Source: a virus. Taken from it: a stretch of 64,000 nt of DNA. The first letter of the stretch is position 1. Every line of letters begins with the position of its first letter. The notes under the pieces were generated by a model, which saw only the letters and a list, made by a program, of their open reading frames with translations, did not search any database and had not been told where the DNA came from. The stretch covers positions 124,001-188,000 of the IMG/VR virus record IMGVR_UViG_3300044638_006750; one strand, 5' to 3'. Of the stretch, positions 42,534 through 50,949 are shown piece by piece. The position numbers and the translations under genes were made by a program.

Positions 42534-42950
42534 TTAATCCTTAAGTGGACCGTTTGTAAGCCATGCATCACAAGTTCTACTACCAGCACATTTAAAATCA
42601 AATAATTCACAATATCCAAGATTAGATAAATCAACTATTGCTCCCGCTTCATTGAGATCTTCTTCACAAATACCCATTTCTATACATTTCATAATTTTTT
42701 CTTTAACAATGAAAGCAGCACAATTTGAACATAACATTGTTTTGGCTTCGTCTACAGTGGTCTTGAATAAGTCGGCTTTCTTTTGCCAAAACTCTGGATT
42801 ATCTAAATTCGGATTAGCAGGTCCATAGTTTGCCTTTTCAACACAAATTTTTCTGTTAGCTAAATTTAAGCTAATGTCCTGTGTCGCAGGTGGGCACTCC
42901 ATTTTTGCCTGAACAGAATTGAGAATTTCATTAACTCTAGAGTCTTTCAT
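42534..42950 (-). CDS. conserved Cys-rich phage protein, HiPIP-like pattern
   Basis: A 138-residue protein. C-S-N-C near residue 74, C-I-E-M-G-I-C, then GYCELFDFKCAGSRTCDAW at the C-terminus. The C-x2-C with a later G-Y/W-C and C-D-A-W resembles high-potential iron-sulfur proteins, and similar Cys-rich proteins are common next to phage head genes. Iron-sulfur or zinc binding is inferred. AGG precedes the ATG; the next gene starts 1 base after it. Confidence 0.6.
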   Translation of the reverse strand: MKDSRVNEILNSVQAKMECPPATQDISLNLANRKICVEKANYGPANPNLDNPEFWQKKADLFKTTVDEAKTMLCSNCAAFIVKEKIMKCIEMGICEEDLNEAGAIVDLSNLGYCELFDFKCAGSRTCDAWLTNGPLKD

Positions 42951-42951
42951 G

Positions 42952-43554
42952 TTAAACCTGTATCGATAAGAAGTTGTCTAGACCCATTTGTTCAATTAGT
43001 TTTAGATAGCTTTCATAAAGTTCAATACCGTCTTCACTACCCTGAAGTAATGGGATCATCATATTAGCAGTAAGTTCATCCCCTACTGCCCTTGCCGCAA
43101 CAATTGTGGCACGTTCAGCAACAGCGGCTTCTTTTACCGAAGCTAAATTATAATTAATCATTGATACCATATCATGTCGTGTCCATGCTGGAGGAGATAC
43201 TGTTAATGGTTGATAGTCTTGATCAAAAAACTCTAATCTAGCTATATTAGCCATAGCATGTTGATGTTCTTGTACAGCGTCAGCCTTGATTACTTCCGCC
43301 AGTTTTTTATATCCCCATCTCTCTAAATGAACTGCTTGAGCACTTAATACTGTTGTTTGTTGCCAGTGAATATTAAGAGATTTTTTTAATAGATCAATAA
43401 CAGTTTCAGAGGAATGTGTTTCTACTTGTTGTGATTCTGTATTATCTGATACTATTTCTGGCTGTGGTTCTTGTTCTGGTTCTGGTTTTTGTTCTTCTGT
43501 ATTGGTTGCTTTTGCCACATCTTGTTCTTCAATTAGTTCATCTATTGATTTCAT
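42952..43554 (-). CDS. bacterioferritin-like protein with acidic N-terminal extension
   Basis: A 200-residue protein. Residues about 52-200 follow the bacterioferritin four-helix bundle: LLKKSLNIHWQQ, HLERWGYKKLAEVIK, then E-x2-H (QEHQHAM), SPPAWTRHDMV, VKEAAVAERATIV and the SEDGIELYESYLKLI helix. The ferroxidase set is incomplete: the first Glu is replaced by His and the last His by Ile, so iron oxidation may be weak or lost. The first 50 residues are a Glu/Pro-rich tail (EQKPEPEQEPQPE). Phage bacterioferritins are unusual; a DNA-protective or structural role is possible. Confidence 0.7.
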   Translation of the reverse strand: MKSIDELIEEQDVAKATNTEEQKPEPEQEPQPEIVSDNTESQQVETHSSETVIDLLKKSLNIHWQQTTVLSAQAVHLERWGYKKLAEVIKADAVQEHQHAMANIARLEFFDQDYQPLTVSPPAWTRHDMVSMINYNLASVKEAAVAERATIVAARAVGDELTANMMIPLLQGSEDGIELYESYLKLIEQMGLDNFLSIQV

Positions 43555-43578
43555 CGTATAATTTCCTGTTGAATTAGT

Positions 43579-44136
43579 TTACCATGCTTTACAAGACCAA
43601 TATCTTGCTTTCCATTTTGGACCAGGATTATCACAATTGTGTCTAGCCCTAAAACTTTTACGTCTTTCTGGAATATTTTTTTTGATTTTCATGTTAGGGT
43701 CGCCAAAATTAACTTTGACAACATTACCTTTTTCATTTTTGACATAAACACTAAATTTTTTAGGACCACCCGGTGTTCTAAATGGTTTATTAAGTGTTAC
43801 TTTTCTTCCTTGGTATTCTGATGCTACTATATGAGAAATATCATAATCTTCTATCTCTTCGCCTGCATCAATATAGTCTTCATCTTTGGGAATAATTAAA
43901 TTGGATATGCTCAATTCTTCTACGCTACCACATTCTTCACAATCGAATTCTGACATAAAACCCAATATGGCAGCAACATTGTCTAAAAGGCTATTTTTTG
44001 ATTTTTTAGTTTGTCCTAGACAAATAGCTACTCGTTGTTTAGCGTCAGGATAGTCTTTTTTCATAATTTCGCTACTCATGCAACGAGAAACAAATTTTTG
44101 ACTATCTTCATTTGGTTTTTTTTCTGGGATTGGCAT
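43579..44136 (-). CDS. conserved phage protein with RRKSFRARH C-terminal domain
   Basis: A 185-residue protein. The N-terminus (PNEDSQKFVSRCMSSEIM and AKQRVAICLGQ) is the short segment found in many phage structural and protease-related proteins; C-x2-C (CEECG) follows; the C-terminus FGDPNMKIKKNIPERRKSFR then ARHNCDNPGPKWKARYWSCK is a strongly conserved phage domain with two Cys and basic residues. Function unknown, probably head or DNA related. AGGAG precedes the ATG. Confidence 0.6.
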   Translation of the reverse strand: MPIPEKKPNEDSQKFVSRCMSSEIMKKDYPDAKQRVAICLGQTKKSKNSLLDNVAAILGFMSEFDCEECGSVEELSISNLIIPKDEDYIDAGEEIEDYDISHIVASEYQGRKVTLNKPFRTPGGPKKFSVYVKNEKGNVVKVNFGDPNMKIKKNIPERRKSFRARHNCDNPGPKWKARYWSCKAW

Positions 44137-44155
44137 ATAGTGTCTCCTACATTAG

Positions 44156-45241
44156 TTATACACAATTTATGATCTTGTCGGCAGAGTTATCCCATGAAAG
44201 CCTTTGGGCCGTATCTAGACCATTTGGATTTGTTTTAATATTATTCTTATATACATATCTTAAATGATCAATAATTTGATCTATTTGAGACTGTCCCAGT
44301 TTAGCCCAATTACCTTGTCCTCTAAAATATTTACCATCATATGCTGGCTCTGTCTCATTAATATCGACCATAAAACAATTGTCACTGGTGCAAAACTCTG
44401 TGTGTGCAGAGTAGTTGCTAGCTATAGCAGGTTTATTCATCGCCATTGTTTCTAGCAATTCAAGATTCCACCCTTCGGCTCTTGATATATAAACACCACA
44501 ATCTATATATGCTAATAATTTGGCAACGTCATTGTGCGTTTGTAGTTGCGGAAACACTTTAACTTTATCCTTTAGTTTACTATTTTGATACATTGTTTCC
44601 CATTGAACCTTTTCTTCTGGGAGGATATATCCATTATCGGAGGAGGCATTAATCCATAATTCAAAGTTTTCATTATTGGGAAATGCTTTCTCAAAAATAT
44701 TTAAAAGTATATCATGACATTTTCTAATCTCCCACTTACCAATAACAGAGAATATATATTTGTCTGGTTTATTTGTAATTTTATTAACTAGCGTATGATC
44801 GAATATGGAAGTATCAACACCCAATGGAACAACCGTTATAGGTGTTTTGATGCTATATTTATTCACTAATATATCTTTAGCCCAATGACTAGCAACATAT
44901 ACATGATCACAGCAACGGAAATTATGTTGTTCAATATTTGTTATTGTATCTAATTCAAAAAATGGGAAAACCCTATATTCGCCAGATCCTATGCGAGAAG
45001 CTAAATCCCAAGCGTGCCATATCTTGAGAGATACAGCTTTGTGATTATAACTATTTCTATTTTCTAGAGCTTGTTCTATAAGAGGTATTTTGTTCTGATT
45101 TATAGCTATGGGTTGGCCAATAGGAAATAGTGAAGTTTTTACACCCCGCTCCATAAGAGCCACTAGTATATTACAGCCAGCCACCCCATATCCTGTGTAA
45201 GTTACGGGTGCTTGTAGATTTATTTCTGATAATTTGCTCAC
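44156..45241 (-). CDS. GT4-family glycosyltransferase
   Basis: A 361-residue GT-B transferase. The N-terminal half has YTGYGVAGCNIL (acceptor-side loop); the C-terminal half has FSVIGKWEIRK and SRAEGWNLELLETMA, the E-x7-E donor-binding signature. It starts at a GTG at 45241, with GGAG 8 bases before it inside the end of the guaC-like gene. It is the most downstream member of the sugar operon; donor and acceptor are unknown. Confidence 0.85.
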   Translation of the reverse strand: MSKLSEINLQAPVTYTGYGVAGCNILVALMERGVKTSLFPIGQPIAINQNKIPLIEQALENRNSYNHKAVSLKIWHAWDLASRIGSGEYRVFPFFELDTITNIEQHNFRCCDHVYVASHWAKDILVNKYSIKTPITVVPLGVDTSIFDHTLVNKITNKPDKYIFSVIGKWEIRKCHDILLNIFEKAFPNNENFELWINASSDNGYILPEEKVQWETMYQNSKLKDKVKVFPQLQTHNDVAKLLAYIDCGVYISRAEGWNLELLETMAMNKPAIASNYSAHTEFCTSDNCFMVDINETEPAYDGKYFRGQGNWAKLGQSQIDQIIDHLRYVYKNNIKTNPNGLDTAQRLSWDNSADKIINCV

Positions 45242-45244
45242 TAG

Positions 45245-46345
45245 TTAGACTCCGAAAATAGGGTTTTTATTAGAATGAATTTGATTAACTCTACAAAACT
45301 GTCCACATTTGATCATATGCTTAATATGTGAGGCGCCAATATAACAGCAGCAAGACCTAATACCTCCTAGTAATTCTTGCACAACTTTATCTAGAGATCC
45401 CCTGTAAGGTATAGTAATTTTTGTCCCCTCTGAGGCTCTATAGCTTTTTTTGCCGTCTTCGAAAATATCTTGTGAATGATGAGTACTCATTCCATAGTAT
45501 GTGAATCTTCCCTTGCTTTTTTCATCTGTACCAATTACTTTAGAGTAATCTCCACCAAATTCCCATTCTCCCTCACAAGGTTCAGTACCAGCAAAATACC
45601 CACCAAGCATCACAAAATCACTTCCTGCACACAATGCTTTACACACATCTCCTACTGTTTTATGTCCACCATCAGAACAGATCAACCCCAATTTTTTAGG
45701 GCCATTTTGAAGACCATGAGCAACATATGAATTTTCTAAAACACAAGATAGTTGCGGTATTCCGCATCCAGTTAAAAATCTGGTAGTACAAGCACTGCCA
45801 CCGCCTATACCCGCTTTAACTATGTCTATACCACCATATATTAAAAGTTCTTGCGTTGATGAAGTATTTGTAACATTACCTGCCATAATAATACTATCAG
45901 GAAAACTTTCTCTAACTTTATGACAATATTTAACAAATGCATCCATATGTCCATTTGGAACATCGATACAAATATTTGGTTGTTTGTGTAATAAATTTTT
46001 TAAGTCTAGCAGATAGTTAAGATCGCTTTTTTTATATCCTATCGAAACAAAAGTATAATCAATATTTTGAGGATAATTTGTAAAATAATCTAGTAGTTGC
46101 TGGATTGTGTGATACTTATGTAAACAAGCTATCATTTTATGATTAGCTAGTTGTTTGGCCATTTCAAAAGAACAAAAACTCATATTGGCACACATTATAG
46201 GTATGCCCGTCCAATGTCTAGGACTATGATAAAATTGAAAAGTTCTTTCTAGATTAATATCTGATCTACTAGTTAAAGTTGATCTTTGAGGAACAATAAG
46301 AACATCATCAAAATCTAACTTTGTTTCATTAATAATTTTTTGCAT
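45245..46345 (-). CDS. guaC: GMP reductase
   Basis: A 366-residue protein strikingly like bacterial GuaC: LDFDDVLIVPQRSTLTSRSD at the N-terminus, PIMCANM, AGNVTNTSSTQELL, VKAGIGGGSACTTR with the catalytic Cys, SDGGHKTVGDV, DFVMLGGYFAGTE and LLGGIRSCCCYIGA. It reduces GMP to IMP with NADPH. In a phage it may rebalance purines or supply a precursor for modified nucleotides or nucleotide sugars. The next gene is also nucleotide-related. Confidence 0.9.
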   Translation of the reverse strand: MQKIINETKLDFDDVLIVPQRSTLTSRSDINLERTFQFYHSPRHWTGIPIMCANMSFCSFEMAKQLANHKMIACLHKYHTIQQLLDYFTNYPQNIDYTFVSIGYKKSDLNYLLDLKNLLHKQPNICIDVPNGHMDAFVKYCHKVRESFPDSIIMAGNVTNTSSTQELLIYGGIDIVKAGIGGGSACTTRFLTGCGIPQLSCVLENSYVAHGLQNGPKKLGLICSDGGHKTVGDVCKALCAGSDFVMLGGYFAGTEPCEGEWEFGGDYSKVIGTDEKSKGRFTYYGMSTHHSQDIFEDGKKSYRASEGTKITIPYRGSLDKVVQELLGGIRSCCCYIGASHIKHMIKCGQFCRVNQIHSNKNPIFGV

Positions 46346-46348
46346 GTT

Positions 46349-46879
46349 TTATACCGAAAAGAAATACCACCTTTTGTGTGTATCAATATTCTCTGAATTA
46401 TCTATATGAGACAGATAGTTTTTAAGTTCGTCCCAATTAGAAAATATCATTTGGTGAGGTATAGTACCAAATAGCCAGTCCGGCGTTTGATTCTTACCTT
46501 GTTCCATATGTACTATTATGGGTTTTTTTTGTCTATTTGCCCAAAAAATTTCTTCGTATGTTCCACATGGATGAATATCTAAGTTTAGATTAACAATTAG
46601 AAAATCACTAATGTCTACTAATCTCAGATCTACACGACGTATAACCTTCATCATTTCTGCTAGTTCGTCGTATCTTTCAGACGCCTTTAGCTTTGTTTTT
46701 ATAATATGAGAATCATTGTCTTCCATACCTGTTGTAGTCGGCTTTGTTATAGGGTTGAATACTACAACACCCTTTTGTTCTAAAAATGGAGTTATATTAT
46801 CTCTCCATGTCATACCTCTGTCTGGAACTCTATCCATAGCACCAGCGAGATATACTCTTTGATTCTTTAGTCTATTCAT
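46349..46879 (-). CDS. nucleoside 2-deoxyribosyltransferase-like protein
   Basis: A 176-residue protein: VYLAGAMDRVPDRGMTWRD at the N-terminus and FLIVNLNLDIHPCGTYEEIF fit the family that cleaves or transfers N-glycosidic bonds of deoxynucleosides (the Glu in TYEE is the catalytic candidate). Located directly before GMP reductase, so it may take part in nucleotide salvage or in making modified bases. Could instead be a nucleotide N-hydrolase. Little upstream of the ATG resembles a ribosome binding site. Confidence 0.72.
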   Translation of the reverse strand: MNRLKNQRVYLAGAMDRVPDRGMTWRDNITPFLEQKGVVVFNPITKPTTTGMEDNDSHIIKTKLKASERYDELAEMMKVIRRVDLRLVDISDFLIVNLNLDIHPCGTYEEIFWANRQKKPIIVHMEQGKNQTPDWLFGTIPHQMIFSNWDELKNYLSHIDNSENIDTHKRWYFFSV

Positions 46880-46932
46880 AGAAACACATTAATAAAAAAA
46901 GCACAAGAAGAAAAAGTAACATACAACATTAT

Positions 46933-47601
46933 TTATAGGTTAGACCAATCACCATTTAGTTTAGACCATTTGATATGCATAAGCGTTTCTGAGACACCAA
47001 AATAATATGGATTAATCAATCCTCTAAGTTTATTAGATTTAATTGTACTTGAAGCATTGTTGTGATGCTTACATAGTATACCGGGTGTTTTCTGAATAGT
47101 CCAGCCGTTTTTTCTTACACGCTTCATATAATCTATGTCTAAATGATAAAACGGACAACACAACCAGTCCCATTCTCCAACATCGCTTAGCATCTCTGTT
47201 TTGTATGCACAAAACAAATCTTCATTTTCATTGGCGTCCTGATGAACCCATCCTATTTTTTTAGAGGTGTCACTAAATGATAACTTAGCGGCTTCTAGCA
47301 GTATATTGTCCCCATTTTCTGTCATAACCTCGCAATCGTTGTGCATAAAGGTTATGAAGTCTGTATTTTCATTAATAGCAATAAACCTCATCCAATTATA
47401 GGTTTGAGCTGTGGTCAATGGTACTGGAGGTCTAATCAGCATGAATCCAAACTCAATATTTTGTCCAATATACTCAGCTAATGAACCATCATCACTATTG
47501 TCTATTAGTAGTGTATTAGGCCATAAATTAGGGACGCTTTTTAAAGCGGATAGGGTTAAATCTGGTCTGTTAACATGCGGAATAAAATGAATAAATTTCA
47601 T
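46933..47601 (-). CDS. GT2-like glycosyltransferase
   Basis: A 222-residue GT-A enzyme starting MKFIHFIPHVNRPDL. TLLIDNSDDGSLAE gives the nucleotide-binding strand, FMHNDCEVM the D-x-D-like metal motif. I start at 47601 after the stop of the macro-domain gene; the longer frame uses a TTG. Acceptor unknown. Confidence 0.7.
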   Translation of the reverse strand: MKFIHFIPHVNRPDLTLSALKSVPNLWPNTLLIDNSDDGSLAEYIGQNIEFGFMLIRPPVPLTTAQTYNWMRFIAINENTDFITFMHNDCEVMTENGDNILLEAAKLSFSDTSKKIGWVHQDANENEDLFCAYKTEMLSDVGEWDWLCCPFYHLDIDYMKRVRKNGWTIQKTPGILCKHHNNASSTIKSNKLRGLINPYYFGVSETLMHIKWSKLNGDWSNL

Positions 47602-47603
47602 AA

Positions 47604-48182
47604 TCAACTATTTTTTTGATTTTGTTTATTATATGTATAGACAAAGACATCATAGTTGCCCCAGATATCTTCAATCAGATCAGAGATAAAATTCCAATTG
47701 CCTCCAGCAATACCAGACCCGAATTTTGGAGTATGTATTTCTATTTTTTGGTTTTCTGATTGTGCTTGAAAATTCTTGATGAATTGACCAACAAGAGTCA
47801 TTGATTTAACTAGTGCCTGATAATTTAAACATCTTCTATGATTTTTATCTGGTAATCCGTTTTGAGCTATCATATTAGCAAACATTAGTTTATAGCCATA
47901 TTTATTTTTAACCGGAATCTCTATAATTTGTGCGTGTCCAAAATTATTTCTCATAAAGGTTTTACCAAGCATGTGATAATTTTCTTTTACGATAGGGTAG
48001 TGATTAGATACGGCAGCGGCAAAACCTCCGCCAAACACATCTATATTATTACATACATGAGGTACTATGACCGAACTTCCAAGTTTTTCAGAAGATAGTC
48101 TTTTTATTATTCTCTCAAAAATATCGTCATTACTTACTGTGTAAAAAGACCTATGAGATGCGTTGTGGTATTTTGTTTGCAT
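47604..48182 (-). CDS. macro-domain protein
   Basis: A 192-residue macro domain: SVIVPHVCNNIDVFGGGFAA binds ADP-ribose diphosphate (N-x2-x3-GGG), KLMFANMIAQNGL and HTPKFGSGIAGGNW are the second loop. Such proteins bind or hydrolyse ADP-ribose derivatives and may counter ADP-ribosyl-based host defence. AGAGGAG precedes the ATG. The enzyme type (hydrolase or phosphatase) cannot be fixed from sequence. Confidence 0.82.
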   Translation of the reverse strand: MQTKYHNASHRSFYTVSNDDIFERIIKRLSSEKLGSSVIVPHVCNNIDVFGGGFAAAVSNHYPIVKENYHMLGKTFMRNNFGHAQIIEIPVKNKYGYKLMFANMIAQNGLPDKNHRRCLNYQALVKSMTLVGQFIKNFQAQSENQKIEIHTPKFGSGIAGGNWNFISDLIEDIWGNYDVFVYTYNKQNQKNS

Positions 48183-48243
48183 AGATTACTCCTCTTTTGA
48201 CTTATAGTAGCTCCCAACCTACATACAAGCAAACCATCAGCAT

Positions 48244-49077
48244 CTAAGACAAAATCTGTTCTATCAGATCGTCAGATATCGCCATTTCTTTATCGCTCGG
48301 GGAGTAGTATTTAGATTCTTCGTTAATCGTGGTATTATCAAAAATCCTATCTATCCACGTAAAACCATACTGATCCTTGTCATATTGAAGAACTGGAGTA
48401 GAATTATGTTCTAAAAAATTTTGATTAGATATTTTTTTCAAAAAATCAAATGATACTTTTTTTTCTAGCCTTTCTGCAATATTTTTAAACATAGCCATAC
48501 TTAATATTCTACAAGGGTGGTTATGAGTAGCAAATAATTTTGTTTTTAAAAAATTTTGATTTATAAAATTACTAACATTTTCATAACTGTGTTTAATTAA
48601 TGATTTATCCAATCTATGTTTAGATTGAATGAAACTATTTCTTGTATCTTCAATAGATTTTTTATATATATGAACAATATCGTATGCATATAATTCCAGC
48701 TCTAAGTTACTCATTCTAATTTCTTTTAGGTCTGAAATGTCAAATGTTTCAAAAAAGTTATTTGGAATATTTTTGTCTGTATTTAAAATTTGATAATTTT
48801 TTATAGTTTCTGTAATAATTAAATCTGTTTTCTGTAAAATGTTACGAATATCAGAGATCGGAAAAAGATAATTTTTCTCTGCATTCCATTTCTGTCCCCA
48901 AAACGGAGTATAAATACAATAAATGTTAAACTCTGGAAAAAGTAAACTTAAATAATACATTATTGGAGTTGTTCTACAGCTTCCCAAAAATAAAATATTT
49001 CTAGGTCCACACCCTTTATAAATCATGAAATTATTGCTAGCATTTAATTCACTAAGTTTCGCAGCGAGTATTATCAT
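48244..49077 (-). CDS. WcbI-like polysaccharide biosynthesis protein
   Basis: A 277-residue protein. NILFLGSCRTTPIMYYLSLL matches the G-x-C-x-x loop of the WcbI acetyltransferase-associated family found in capsule loci, and THNHPCRILS fits its later His-Pro motif. These proteins act in assembly or modification of surface polysaccharide, so it fits the surrounding module. The start overlaps the next gene's stop by 4 bases. Confidence 0.6.
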   Translation of the reverse strand: MIILAAKLSELNASNNFMIYKGCGPRNILFLGSCRTTPIMYYLSLLFPEFNIYCIYTPFWGQKWNAEKNYLFPISDIRNILQKTDLIITETIKNYQILNTDKNIPNNFFETFDISDLKEIRMSNLELELYAYDIVHIYKKSIEDTRNSFIQSKHRLDKSLIKHSYENVSNFINQNFLKTKLFATHNHPCRILSMAMFKNIAERLEKKVSFDFLKKISNQNFLEHNSTPVLQYDKDQYGFTWIDRIFDNTTINEESKYYSPSDKEMAISDDLIEQILS

Positions 49078-49721
49078 TGAATTAAATTTAAAATTTCTTT
49101 ATATTTGTTTGTTTTTAAAGTATTACAACTTGATGATGAGAAGTGTATTAATTTCCCTATTTTTGGATAATTAGCTACAAGATTTAAACTTTTATAATCT
49201 GTTTTACGGTTAGATAACATAATCATATCTGATGTATGTTCTTTATTATTTATAAGATGAATGTCTATTGGTTTTAGAACCATAAATGATTTCAACATAT
49301 TAAAATAATCTTCAGATCTACCAGACACTACACAAGGGACATGTCCCTGATAAATAGTTAATTCTGTGAAATCAAAAAAATTTATATCTTCTTGAAATGT
49401 ATTATTTATTACATCATAATCAATCATTACTCCTCCTCCTATGTTAGCCATTGCTAACCATCTCATATAACAATGATAGTCGTAGGACGAAGGATTGATG
49501 CTTGGGAATGTTTTTATTATTGTTGAATACTCATTATATAAAGGATGAGACAAAGCGTCTTTTTCGGATATTATCTTCAGTTCCCATCCATGATTTAGCC
49601 AAGATTTTGCACATAGCTCTATTAAAGACTCTTGAGAATATTCTTTTGCAGGCCGATGTTCGATCTCGGGTACAACTTCATAATATGTATAGATAATATT
49701 ATTTTTTGTGCAGTATTGCAT
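49074..49721 (-). CDS. GT32/DXD-type glycosyltransferase
   Basis: A 215-residue protein. The middle has YMRWLAMANIGGGVMIDYDV: the R-W/Y-x2-L-x3-GG-x3-D-x-D signature of GT32 (Och1-like) transferases. The C-terminus is short. It would add a sugar from a nucleotide donor using a metal held by D-Y-D. It overlaps the following gene by 23 bases. Confidence 0.75.
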   Translation of the reverse strand: MQYCTKNNIIYTYYEVVPEIEHRPAKEYSQESLIELCAKSWLNHGWELKIISEKDALSHPLYNEYSTIIKTFPSINPSSYDYHCYMRWLAMANIGGGVMIDYDVINNTFQEDINFFDFTELTIYQGHVPCVVSGRSEDYFNMLKSFMVLKPIDIHLINNKEHTSDMIMLSNRKTDYKSLNLVANYPKIGKLIHFSSSSCNTLKTNKYKEILNLIQ

Positions 49722-50949
49722 AGTTATATTTTTCTTTTAGTTCTGTGATCGGCATATTTCTATTCTCTTCACTATTTAAACTTAAATTAACAATCAATGT
49801 TGTATACACATATTGTTTTTTTATATAGTTCCATAATATTTTATTGTGTTTAGATGATTCTCTATCAAAATGATAATGCATTACTAATTTAAGCAAATAG
49901 TCGTATGGCATGTCTGGACTATGATATTTAATATACTCTGGCATTACAGACTTACAAAACTGCATATATTCCTGAAATAAAGGATTTCCAGTAGCATATA
50001 TAGAAGTTCCTCCATTAATATGGCTATTTAATAAGGACGAATATGATTCATTACTAACGCCATCATACTGAGAACCAGAAATTAAAAAAGGTTGGGATGA
50101 ACAGTATTTAACCAGTCTATCTAACCACTTATCAGATAGATAACAGTCGCACTCCAACAATAAGCTAGAGTTGTATTTTCTTAACAAATCCATAACTGCA
50201 AAGAAAACATAGTTTGGACCCGATTTATATCCGTATAGAGGGATTACATTTTCATCACAATCAGAATTTTTTCCCCAATAAATATCTAAGTCTTGAGGGA
50301 TATCTAAATAAATAATCTCTAAATGTTTAAATTTGTTTTTTAAATTATTGATACCATTATTGTTTTCATAAAATTGTTGATCATATTTTTTATTAGCTAT
50401 AATTATTAAATCTATATTTTTTGACAAATCGGCATTGGTGTTTTTATCTATCTGGTCTAAGAAATTAAGATATGAGTTATCGGTAATTTCTTGTTCACCT
50501 GTTGCCAGTAAACAAATACATTCTAGGTTATTTTCATAGTGTTTAATGCTATCAAGCGAACAATACTGAGAGATATCTTTAAATAATCTAGTATCTTCTT
50601 TATTGACTTCAAAATATGACAATATATGATCATTTGTAATTAAAGTTTTATCTATTTCATTAAAATCTTTTTTTAAGTTATTAATAATTTGTTTAATATT
50701 ATGATATTTTTTTTCATATAATTGAATTAGAGTATAATAATACCATTCTGAAAATTCAATATTCTTGCTTTCCAACACTAAATTAATTTTTTCATCAATA
50801 TTATCTATCAGTTCTGAGAGTTTGTAGTATGGCCAAGACTGATTGGGGTTTAAATTAATAGCTTTATATAATAGTTCTTTAGCTATTTCTGGTTGATTAT
50901 TTTTAATACACAGCATTGCAGCTTTAGCGTATTCTTCCCAATTATTCAT
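49699..50949 (-). CDS. TPR-containing GT-A-like glycosyltransferase
   Basis: A 416-residue protein. The N-terminal 40 residues (EEYAKAAMLCIKNNQPEIAK then LLYKAINLNPNQSWPYYKL) form a TPR helix pair; the remainder holds a GT-A-type core with SSLLLECDCYLSDKWL, whose D-x-D-like E-C-D-C may bind metal. TPR modules could recruit an acceptor protein, as in O-GlcNAc transferases. Acceptor unknown. Confidence 0.55.
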   Translation of the reverse strand: MNNWEEYAKAAMLCIKNNQPEIAKELLYKAINLNPNQSWPYYKLSELIDNIDEKINLVLESKNIEFSEWYYYTLIQLYEKKYHNIKQIINNLKKDFNEIDKTLITNDHILSYFEVNKEDTRLFKDISQYCSLDSIKHYENNLECICLLATGEQEITDNSYLNFLDQIDKNTNADLSKNIDLIIIANKKYDQQFYENNNGINNLKNKFKHLEIIYLDIPQDLDIYWGKNSDCDENVIPLYGYKSGPNYVFFAVMDLLRKYNSSLLLECDCYLSDKWLDRLVKYCSSQPFLISGSQYDGVSNESYSSLLNSHINGGTSIYATGNPLFQEYMQFCKSVMPEYIKYHSPDMPYDYLLKLVMHYHFDRESSKHNKILWNYIKKQYVYTTLIVNLSLNSEENRNMPITELKEKYNYAILHKK

